NCBI GenBank assembly: GCA_036388475.1
Contig: DASVRT010000041.1
Location: forward strand, 1 to 64,000
Origin: JALZHR01 sp036388475
GTDB taxonomy: Bacteria > Acidobacteriota > Blastocatellia > Pyrinomonadales > Pyrinomonadaceae
Direction of reading: 5' to 3'
Length of the DNA stretch: 64,000 nucleotides
In this document: positions 58,601-64,000 of the stretch, piece after piece
Numbering within the stretch: position 1 is the stretch's first letter
Layout of the letters: every line of letters begins with the position of its first letter
Translations under genes and position numbers: made by a program
Notes under the pieces: generated by a model
Told to the model about the DNA's origin: nothing
The model's input: only the letters and a program-made list of their open reading frames with translations
Databases searched by the model: none

Positions 58601-59731
58601 GCCGACGCGAAAAATCTCACGCTTTTGTTCGAGGTCGAGCCGAATATTCCGAAGCTGGTCAAAGGCGACGAAAATAAACTGCGGCAGGTTTTGGTTAATC
58701 TGCTCGGAAACGCCGTCAAATTTACCGAATCCGGCGGCGTCGTATTGCGCTGCGCGTGGAATGAAGAAGGACGTGCGCGTTTTGAAGTCGAAGATACGGG
58801 CTTCGGAATCGCGGAAGATGAAATCGACAATCTTTTTGAAGCCTTTGTCCAAACCGAAAGCGGGCGGCGCGCGCAGGAAGGAACCGGACTCGGACTCGTC
58901 ATCAGCCGGCAAATCGTCGAGTTGATGGGCGGCGAAATAAAAGTTAAAAGCCGCTTGAACGAAGGAACCGTTTTTTCGTTTGAAGCGAATCTGCCGCTTG
59001 CCGCCAACGGCGAAAAAACGGCGGAAAAATGCAAAGTCGTCGGCTTGGCGGCGGGCGAACAGGCGCGGCGTGTGCTGGTCGTCGACGACACGGCGGAAAA
59101 CCGTCTGCTGCTGACGCGCCTTTTGTCGTCAATCGGTTTTGAAGTGCGCGAAGCGGCAAACGGCGAGGAAGCCTTCGGCGCGTGGTCGGCGTGGCAGCCG
59201 CATTTGATATTTATGGATTTGCGAATGCCGGTTCTGGACGGTTACGAAGCGACCCGGAAAATCCGCGCCGCAGAAGAAAGACGTAACGACGGCGACGAAA
59301 CGGCGGCGGAAAATTTCCGAACCAAAATCGTCGCTCTGACGGCGAGCGCTTTCGAGAGCGAGCGCGGCGCGGCGATTCGGGAAGGCGCGGACGATTTTCT
59401 GGCAAAACCGTTTCGTTATGAAACGATTTTCGAGAATTTGACGAAGCATCTCGGCGTCGGTTTTCGTTATGAGAACGAAGTTGATTCCGGCGCGCCGACC
59501 GAAATCGTTTCAAACGCCGATTTCGCCAATCTGACGCCCGCGCGTTTCGCGGTTCTGAAGCCGGAGCTGCTGGCGCAATTTGAACACGCTTTGCGGGCGG
59601 GCGACGATTTAGCCGCTTTGCGCGTGACGGACGAATTGCGAAACATCGACCCGGCGCTGGCGGCGACGATTCAACACGCCGTTAAGGATTTTGATTTCGA
59701 TGTGGTGCTGCGCGCAATGGGCAGAGATTGA
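55619..59731 (+). CDS. hybrid sensor histidine kinase with two-component-regulator propellers
   Basis: This one-protein phosphorelay has 1370 residues. After a signal peptide (cut near SYGQ) come about 14 propeller repeats of the form LWVGTxxGLxRFD (residues about 45-730), which makes two seven-bladed sensors. A Y_Y_Y domain (YKLEGLSDDWIETDGKNRRA) follows, with a transmembrane helix at about 850 (TLFYSVLIIGLLAVPFVRL). HisKA has NMSHELRTPLNAVIGF with His about 912; the ATPase domain has LVNLLGNAVKF, DTGFGI and GTGLGLVI; the receiver has VLVVDDTAENRLLL and FMDLRMPVLDGYEA with Asp about 1199. A short helical tail ends the protein. No DNA-binding domain is present, so output must pass to a partner. 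The next gene, a receiver-kinase fusion, is a candidate. Confidence 0.93.
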   Translation: MTKKQAEKLIGSSLKCGLICALVYFFAAASYGQYLPFRFEKFGIDDGLSSQIVTCTLRDAAGYLWVGTENGLNRFDGYGFKHFLPDASSRTGLQDGSITTLFEDRKGNLWVGTKTGGLHLFDRRTETFYVFRHDQKNQNGLSDNRIYRIYEDTDGSLWIGTPGGLDKAVRTGDAPESIRFTSFKNDPNNPESLSNNRVGAIVRDAAGNLWIGTKQGLNRMISESPARFERFAHDKNKPGSLPDDEVYSLLSDKEGNLWIGLWGGGGLSKINASELSKPQPAFSRFPYDKKTQTGLEFDIVVNLTEDSRGNVWLAGGDHERLTYLAQAEKNKPNPRFVSFAADEGNPFSLGSGSVYSVSEDKQGLLWIAASTGGLNKLDLSKSGFKIYRHNSNNTNPSLLENSAGHAVEDFDGSVWIGSEKGITQIVPGAEAFSQPTYTYYKTGADAKNGLRSQGVETLLLDSKGRLWAGTINGGLKLRRKRGDKFDFISFEKDANNPQSLGNNTVLTLLEDSRGNVWVGTYQGLYKMVEPAAENPQPTFLAYRSKKGDPDTLSNDIVESLAEGADGSIWVGTVSGLNRLEPASGKITRYAPEAENPNSLPNEFINNLFQSAKGALWIGTRKGLCKFDAATQTFTRLAPETGLADSGISAMAEDAEGFLWVATINGLFRFDPEKNVSRHFGKNDGLPGDIFNRNAAFRGKNGTLYFAGTQGLIAFNPADIKDNTFTPPVVLTEFFLANQAQAIRAESILPAHIQSLEKIVLNYTDNIFGIEFSALNYKQPEDNRFAYKLEGLSDDWIETDGKNRRAMFTNLNPGEYVFRVKAANNDGVWNENGASLRVVVLPPWWKTWWAQTLFYSVLIIGLLAVPFVRLSRLKKQRAALEKQVAARTSELSETNQKLEEANRAKSVFLSNMSHELRTPLNAVIGFSQLLGRDSGLTTQQSESLGVIHRSGEHLLGLINDVLSISKIEAGKLVLTEQVFDPRKMLRSVEEMLRMRADAKNLTLLFEVEPNIPKLVKGDENKLRQVLVNLLGNAVKFTESGGVVLRCAWNEEGRARFEVEDTGFGIAEDEIDNLFEAFVQTESGRRAQEGTGLGLVISRQIVELMGGEIKVKSRLNEGTVFSFEANLPLAANGEKTAEKCKVVGLAAGEQARRVLVVDDTAENRLLLTRLLSSIGFEVREAANGEEAFGAWSAWQPHLIFMDLRMPVLDGYEATRKIRAAEERRNDGDETAAENFRTKIVALTASAFESERGAAIREGADDFLAKPFRYETIFENLTKHLGVGFRYENEVDSGAPTEIVSNADFANLTPARFAVLKPELLAQFEHALRAGDDLAALRVTDELRNIDPALAATIQHAVKDFDFDVVLRAMGRD

Positions 59732-59753
59732 GAATTTTCACCGCAGAGAAAAA

Positions 59754-59885
59754 GAGAATTAACCACAGATGAACTCAGATAAACGCAGATTATTAACAGG
59801 ATGAACAGGATAATTTAAAACTGAGAAAGTTGAATTTCATTTTTTATCCCGTCTATCCTGTTAATAATCTGCGTGAATCCGCGGT
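59754..59885. repeat. intergenic word-type inverted repeat before the receiver-kinase gene
   Basis: CGCAGATTATTAACAGGAT (59784-59802) and its continuation to 59813 pair with 59844-59873 with few mismatches. Flanking words CCACAGATGAACTCAGAT and ATCCGCGGT extend the symmetry. It shares words with the element at 18860-19030. Confidence 0.88.
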
Positions 59886-59915
59886 TTCATCAGTTAATTT
59901 GAAGGAGAATTTACC

Positions 59916-61244
59916 GTGAGCAAAGGCGACATCGTAATTGTTGACGACAACCCGAATAATCTGACGCTGCTGGCAGGAATTCTGCGCGAAAACGGTTATC
60001 AGGCACGCATCGCCAAAAGCGGCGCGCGGGCGCTGGAAATGATTGCTTTTCAAGCGCCGGAACTGGTTTTGCTGGACATCGAAATGCCCGAAATGGACGG
60101 CTACGAGGTTTGCCGTCGTCTGAAAGCCAATCAATTGCTCAAAGCGTTTCCGGTGATTTTCATCAGCGCTCTGGGCGAAACCGGCGACAAAGTCAAAGGT
60201 TTCGAAGCCGGCTGCGTCGATTATGTGACCAAACCTTTTCAGGACGAAGAAGTTCTGGCGCGTGTCGCCACGCAGCTGGAAATATATCGGCTGCGCCGCG
60301 ATTTGGAGCGTCGCAACGCCGAGCTGGCGCGGCGCAACGCCGAACTCGTGGAAGCTCACGAGCGGACGAACCGCGTCTTTTCGGCTTTGACCGAAACCTT
60401 GCCCGGAAAGGTTCTGGACAACAAATACAGGCTGGATATGAAAATCGGCACGGGCGGCTTCGGCGTCGTCTACCGCGCCACGCATCTGACGCTGGAAAGA
60501 GCGGTCGCGGTCAAAGTTTTTCGCCCGACGCCCGGCAACGACAGCCCCGACGCGCTCGAAAGATTTCGGCGCGAAGGCGTCGCCGCCAGCAAATTCGTGC
60601 ATCCGAACGCGGTCGAGGTCTACGATTTCGGCATTTCCTCAAACGGGATTGCGTATATCGTGATGGAACTTTTGCGCGGCTTTACCTTAAGCGAAACGCT
60701 GAGCAGCAAAGGCGTTTTGCCGCTCGAACGTGCGGTCGAGATAATCATTCCGGTCTGCGCGGCGCTCGCGGAAGCGCACGCGGCGGGCGTCGTTCACCGC
60801 GACGTGAAACCGTCGAACATCTTCCTGCACCAGACGAAACACGGCGAGGTCGTGAAGCTGGTCGATTTCGGCATCGCCAAACAAACGCGGCGCGCGAGCG
60901 AAGACGGCTTTGACGTGCCCGACACCGGATACGTTCTGGGCACTTCCGATTATATGGCTCCCGAACGCTTTCTGAGCGCCGCGTGCGACGGTCAGGTCGA
61001 TGTTTACAGCGTCGGCGTGATGTTCTATCGAATGCTGGTCGGGCAGATGCCTTTTAAATCCAATTCGCCGAAAGAGCGTCTGCTCGACGAGGCGACGCCA
61101 ATCGGCAGCATCGACGCTTCAATTCCGCCCGAAATTCAGACTTTGCTCGCCGCTATGCTCGCCAAAGAACCGTCCGCGCGACCCGCGGCGGCGCAGTTAA
61201 CCGAAAAGCTTGTGCATCTTTCCGGCACATTTGAAGCCGCGTAA
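59916..61244 (+). CDS. receiver domain fused to a Ser/Thr protein kinase
   Basis: This protein has 442 residues and no membrane segment. The N-terminal receiver (1-122) has IVIVDDNPNNLTLLAGIL and phosphoacceptor Asp54 in LVLLDIEMPEMDGYEV, with Lys in VTKPFQDEEVLARV. A short coiled coil follows (LRRDLERRNAELARRNAELV). The Hanks-type kinase (about 170-435) has MKIGTGGFGVVYRATH, AVKVF, HRDVKPSNIFLHQ, VDFGIAKQ, TSDYMAPERF and DVYSVGVMFYRML. Phosphorylation of the receiver probably gates the kinase, joining histidine and serine/threonine signalling. GAAGGAG precedes GTG 59916. It follows the hybrid kinase on the same strand. Confidence 0.93.
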   Translation: MSKGDIVIVDDNPNNLTLLAGILRENGYQARIAKSGARALEMIAFQAPELVLLDIEMPEMDGYEVCRRLKANQLLKAFPVIFISALGETGDKVKGFEAGCVDYVTKPFQDEEVLARVATQLEIYRLRRDLERRNAELARRNAELVEAHERTNRVFSALTETLPGKVLDNKYRLDMKIGTGGFGVVYRATHLTLERAVAVKVFRPTPGNDSPDALERFRREGVAASKFVHPNAVEVYDFGISSNGIAYIVMELLRGFTLSETLSSKGVLPLERAVEIIIPVCAALAEAHAAGVVHRDVKPSNIFLHQTKHGEVVKLVDFGIAKQTRRASEDGFDVPDTGYVLGTSDYMAPERFLSAACDGQVDVYSVGVMFYRMLVGQMPFKSNSPKERLLDEATPIGSIDASIPPEIQTLLAAMLAKEPSARPAAAQLTEKLVHLSGTFEAA

Positions 61245-61251
61245 TCCATTA

Positions 61252-61356
61252 CACCGGCAACTACGAGGTTTGCACCGGCAACCGCGAGAATTGCACTGGC
61301 GACCACGGAAGTTACACTAGCGACCGCAGAGTTGGCACTGACGACCGCCAAATATG
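61252..61356. repeat. 21-bp tandem array (5 units)
   Basis: There are five exact 21-bp units (61252, 61273, 61294, 61315, 61336) of the form CACYRGCRACCRCGRARRTTG, directly after the receiver-kinase stop. The last unit forms the left arm of the terminator at 61345-61375. Confidence 0.93.
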
Positions 61357-61375
61357 CTTTGGCGGCTATTTTTTC
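61345..61375 (+). terminator. intrinsic terminator of the receiver-kinase gene
   Basis: CCGCCAAA and TTTGGCGG form an eight-pair stem around TATGC, followed by CTATTTTTT. It overlaps the end of the convergent NTF2-like gene. Confidence 0.85.
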
Positions 61376-61830
61376 GGCGGCTTCATTTCCCAGAGCACGT
61401 TGACGATGACCCAGCGCCCGCCAAGCCTGCCTATTTGCATATAATCGACCCAGTCGCGCATTTCCAATTTCACGACCGCCGAATTTTCCATCATATCCAG
61501 AATCGTCACGTCCTTTTGCTGCTGCTCTTTCGGCGTCTGCTTGCCGAAACCGCGCCGCGTGACCTGCACGAGAGTCAGCGCGCCCATATTGTCGAGGCGG
61601 CTGTTGCCTTTGTCGTCGTTGCGGACGATGCGTTTGGCTAAATCGGGATGCAGCGCGCGCTCCATCCGCTCGGCGTTGCCTTCATACCAGCCTTCGGCGT
61701 AATCGAGCACGGTTTGTTTAATCGCCGCCTGCTGGTCGCCGGTCGGCGCAGTTGTGGTGGTCGTTTGCGCGTGAGCGCTCAGCGCGCAGAAAGTCAGAAC
61801 GGTAAAAAGTATTAAAGCCAGTTTCTTCAT
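61366..61830 (-). CDS. secreted NTF2-like (lumazine-binding-2 type) protein
   Basis: This exported protein has 154 residues. A signal peptide (LILFTVLTFCALSAHAQ) is followed by a single NTF2-like cone: QAAIKQTVLDYAEGWYEGNA, then MERALHPDLAKRIV, and the sheet VTILDMMENSAVVKLEMRDW with VDYMQIGRLGGRWVIVNVLW. This matches the 'putative lumazine-binding' PF12893 pattern (LDYxEGWYxGDxxRMERALHPxLAKR). Function is generally unknown, with ligand binding or a peripheral enzyme role suspected. It converges on the receiver-kinase gene and its stop lies inside that gene's terminator. Confidence 0.85.
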   Translation of the reverse strand: MKKLALILFTVLTFCALSAHAQTTTTTAPTGDQQAAIKQTVLDYAEGWYEGNAERMERALHPDLAKRIVRNDDKGNSRLDNMGALTLVQVTRRGFGKQTPKEQQQKDVTILDMMENSAVVKLEMRDWVDYMQIGRLGGRWVIVNVLWEMKPPKK

Positions 61831-61997
61831 TTCGTGTTCCTTTTTAATGATATAAATTTTCTCAAGCCTCAGGGCGAGACTTTTTCGTAGACGAAATATG
61901 CGTCCTGAAACATATACGTGATTTCGCCGTTTTTGTTTTCGCTAAATCCGAGCCGCGTTTGTTCGGTTCGCGTTTATGCCTTTGATTATTGATTTTT

Positions 61998-63104
61998 TTA
62001 TGATAATTTTTCGGGTTTTGATAAGGTCGACATATTTCCGTCGGCGACTTTGAAACTGCGCGCGGCGCGGTCGGCAAATTCGCCGTAAAGCTTTTCCGCT
62101 TCGGGCGTCGGCTTGCCGCCGGATTCGAGCTGCGTGCGGGTAAAGCCCGAATCGCGCAGAGTTTCAAAATAAAACAAAATCAATTCGTGGCGTTTATCGA
62201 CCGCGTCGGTGATTCGCGCGTAGCGGGCGACGAGATAATCTTCGTCAGCTTTCAAGCCGTTTTGGTCGAACAAAGCTTTGGTTACTTCCGGTTCGGCGCC
62301 CGGATTGGCGGCGATTCTTTCGGCGAAATTGTAAACTCCGATGTCCGTCTGGTAATCGAAATTTCCGAGCCGCGTCGGTTTTATTACCTGAAACGTGTAA
62401 CCGCCTTTGACGCCGGGCAAAATCGCCTCGAACTGCGCGATAAAAAGTCGCCGGATTCTTTTATTCTCGTCGTGGCGGGCGTAAACGTAACGCTCGACCC
62501 GCGCGACGTTTTTCAAAATAAAATTCAAAATCCCGACGTTTTGCAATTGCTCGTCAACCTCGATGCGAACGGTCGGATTTTCCAGCGAAAGAATTTTATT
62601 TTTGTTGACCGAGCGCCCTTTGCCCGCGTTTGACGAAACCTCCGCGCTTTGGGTTTTCGGTTTCGGGACGTTCGACAAATGCGAGGCGACGACCTGCCAG
62701 CGCCCGCCGCGTTTGACGTAAGTGTCGGTGTAGCGGTTTTGCTCTTTCGTCGTCTGACCGTTTTGCTGCCATTCGGAAGTAACGCGCCCGATTAAAATAA
62801 CCGTGTCGCCGTAAACGCGCGCCTGCACGTTTTCGGTGTAAAATTTCGGCGGCGGACTGTCGGCGCGGCGCGGCGCTTTTACCGTATTCATAATTTGCGG
62901 CTTGGTTTGCATCGAGCCGTCCGTGAAAGTGATTGTAAAATCGTCGGCGACGATAGCTTCCATTGCTTTCGCGTCGTGCTGCTCGTAAGCGTCGAGCCAG
63001 GCGCGCTCCAGTTTTCGCACTTCCAGTTCGGCATTTTGGGCGGATGCGTAACAGCAGGTTAAGAGCGTCAAAAGTAAAATCGAAAAAGTTTTTGATAAAT
63101 TCAT
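61998..63104 (-). CDS. secreted DUF4440/SnoaL-like protein with unassigned C-terminal domain
   Basis: This exported protein has 368 residues. A signal peptide (ILLLTLLTCCYASAQ) is followed by a DUF4440/SnoaL-like NTF2 fold (about 25-140): LERAWLDAYEQHDAKAMEAI, FTITFTDGSMQTKPQIMNTV, TYVKRGGRWQVVASHLSNVP. The C-terminal 200 residues are a separate region: NVARVERYVYARHDENKRIR, LFIAQFEAILPGVKGGYTFQ, ELILFYFETLRDSGFTRTQL. It resembles nothing I can name; it has the pattern of a small alpha-beta stress-response domain with no catalytic motif. It is upstream of the NTF2-like gene on the same strand. Confidence 0.8.
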   Translation of the reverse strand: MNLSKTFSILLLTLLTCCYASAQNAELEVRKLERAWLDAYEQHDAKAMEAIVADDFTITFTDGSMQTKPQIMNTVKAPRRADSPPPKFYTENVQARVYGDTVILIGRVTSEWQQNGQTTKEQNRYTDTYVKRGGRWQVVASHLSNVPKPKTQSAEVSSNAGKGRSVNKNKILSLENPTVRIEVDEQLQNVGILNFILKNVARVERYVYARHDENKRIRRLFIAQFEAILPGVKGGYTFQVIKPTRLGNFDYQTDIGVYNFAERIAANPGAEPEVTKALFDQNGLKADEDYLVARYARITDAVDKRHELILFYFETLRDSGFTRTQLESGGKPTPEAEKLYGEFADRAARSFKVADGNMSTLSKPEKLS

Positions 63105-63235
63105 TGCGGTTTCTCGCGTTTAAAAAAGGTTTGAAGCGAACACGCGACAGCTTAATTGCTATTTGCCGAACGGCGCAACGATTTTGTGATATGCGGCTGG
63201 AAACGAGTGAAAACAGGCGGAAACGTGAGCGTTTT

Positions 63236-63297
63236 GGAACTGAGAACTGAGAAGTAAGAATTGAGAACTGCGAATGATTTTCAGTTCTCAGTTAATT
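63236..63297. repeat. intergenic word repeat (AACTGA/TCAGTT)
   Basis: AACTGAGAACTGAGAAG and GAATTGAGAACTG face TTTTCAGTTCTCAGTTAATT, giving a stem after the LytTR regulator gene. It uses the same word as the moeA-moaC spacer 55 kb away. Confidence 0.8.
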
Positions 63298-64000
63298 TCA
63301 GAACTTCAAAATCGCTTCGAGATTTTTGCGATAGCGACGGCTTGAGGCAAGCTCGGTTCCGTTTTGCAGGATGACGGCGAATTCGCCGTTAAAAAGCGGC
63401 TGCAATTCCTTGATTTTTTCGATGCGGACGATGGTCGAACGGCGGATGCGCAGAAAATCCGACGGGTTCAGCTTGTTTTCGATGCCGTCCATCGTTTCGC
63501 GCAGCAGGTGTTTTTCTCGTCCCGCGTGAATTTCGATGTAGTTGCCGCACGCGCCAATCCAGTCGATTTCGCGGGCGTCAATAAAAAAAACGCGCCCCGA
63601 GTCTTTGACCGGGATGCGTTCCAGAAAGGCGTGCGGCGCATTTTGCGTTTCGTTTTTCGCCAGCCCGCGCAGCAATTCGATTAATTCCGATTCGACGGCG
63701 GGAGTTTCCCGCGCGTTGATGCGGCGTCGAACGCGTTCGAGCGTTTTTTGAAAGCGTTCCGGGTCAATCGGTTTCAAAACGTAATCGAGCGCGCCCGCTT
63801 CGAAAGCCTTTATCGCGTGCTCGTCGTAAGCGGTGACAAAAACGATTTCCGGCAGATTTTTCGCGTCCGATTTTTCGATAAGCGAAAAACCGCCCGCGAG
63901 CGGCATTTGAATGTCGAGAAAAACGAGGTCGGGTTTTTCGCTTTCGATTTTGGCGGCGGCAATCTGCCCGTTTCCGGCTTCGCCCGCGATTTCAAAATCC
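63298..64000 (-). CDS. LytTR-family response regulator (partial, 5' end outside window)
   Basis: The visible 234 residues are the C-terminal part of a response regulator. The receiver half shows DLVFLDIQMPLAGGFSLIEK with the phosphoacceptor Asp, IVFVTAYDEHAIKAFEAGAL and DYVLKPIDPERFQKTLERVR. The LytTR DNA-binding domain has FLERIPVKDSGRVFFIDARE, then IDWIGACGNYIEIHAG, FLRIRRSTIVRIEKIKELQP and ELASSRRYRKNLEAIL, all typical. The frame is open to the edge at 64000, so the start and the first receiver residues lie outside. A LytS-type sensor kinase would be expected next to it. Confidence 0.93.
   Translation of the reverse strand, partial: DFEIAGEAGNGQIAAAKIESEKPDLVFLDIQMPLAGGFSLIEKSDAKNLPEIVFVTAYDEHAIKAFEAGALDYVLKPIDPERFQKTLERVRRRINARETPAVESELIELLRGLAKNETQNAPHAFLERIPVKDSGRVFFIDAREIDWIGACGNYIEIHAGREKHLLRETMDGIENKLNPSDFLRIRRSTIVRIEKIKELQPLFNGEFAVILQNGTELASSRRYRKNLEAILKF

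Noticed and set aside
55619..59731. Transcription-factor output (AraC type) in the hybrid kinase
   Set aside because: After the receiver there is only a short helical tail; no helix-turn-helix sequence is present.
61136..61351. Minus-strand frame over the 61.25-kb array
   Set aside because: It is Val/Ala-rich heptad translation of the array running into antisense of the kinase gene, with no independent support.

Overview
The window is a bacterial chromosome segment of moderate GC and high coding density. I infer Acidobacteriota, most likely Blastocatellia (Pyrinomonas-like). The grounds are many secreted proteins cleaved after '...AQ', several Hanks-type Ser/Thr kinases, a propeller hybrid histidine kinase, a histone-deacetylase-fold hydrolase and an MJ0619/Tes-like radical SAM protein. 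This assignment is inference from gene content; there is no rRNA in the window.

Layout. 1-4.6 kb: a small nucleotidyltransferase pair, uvrA, a 20-bp tandem-repeat array, and a DUF1223 thioredoxin-like lipoprotein whose conserved Cys codon is TGA followed by a SECIS-like hairpin (candidate selenoprotein). 4.6-11.8 kb: TPM/L,D-transpeptidase fusion, M50-like membrane protease, moaC-moeA, secreted M24 peptidase, acyl-CoA dehydrogenase. 11.9-23 kb: lipoproteins (one built of NTTG repeats), CYTH protein, a 21-bp array ending in a 42-bp perfect palindrome, a lytic-transglycosylase-like protein, glmM, an ABM-like protein, an unannotated structured small RNA with its own promoter and terminators, aroB and a B12-binding radical SAM protein. 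23.3-28.8 kb: three co-directional genes, a DUF4384 protein, a Ser/Thr kinase with extracytoplasmic DUF4384, and a caspase-like protease fused to a formylglycine-generating-enzyme fold. 28.9-36.7 kb (minus strand): rpoD, dnaG, HDAC-like protein, FtsB-like protein, phosphohexomutase. 37.5-47.3 kb: Tes-like radical SAM behind a long AT-rich leader, an XRE regulator, a 12-unit 21-bp array, a giant HEAT-repeat protein, rpsU, surE, pcm, dedA and tRNA-Pro(CGG). 47.4-52.2 kb: a potassium/c-di-AMP locus: short KdpD-like kinase, KdpE-like regulator, small membrane protein, ydaO-type c-di-AMP riboswitch and a KimA-like transporter. 52.4-64 kb: ECF sigma factor, putative anti-sigma and secreted partner, a 1370-residue hybrid sensor kinase, a receiver-Ser/Thr-kinase fusion, NTF2-like secreted proteins and a partial LytTR regulator.

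Two kinds of intergenic sequence recur. (i) Tandem arrays with an exact 20- or 21-bp period, at four loci with unrelated unit sequences. (ii) Short 'word' repeats (for example TTCGTAAT, TTTTCGA, CAAAATG, ACACAAAG) arranged as inverted repeats between genes; two occur inside coding sequence, adding short peptides to MoeA and GlmM. The best candidates for undescribed biology are the TGA-containing DUF1223 gene, the 17.2-kb small RNA, the periodic arrays and the kinase/caspase/FGE cluster. No database search was possible; family names come from motif recognition.
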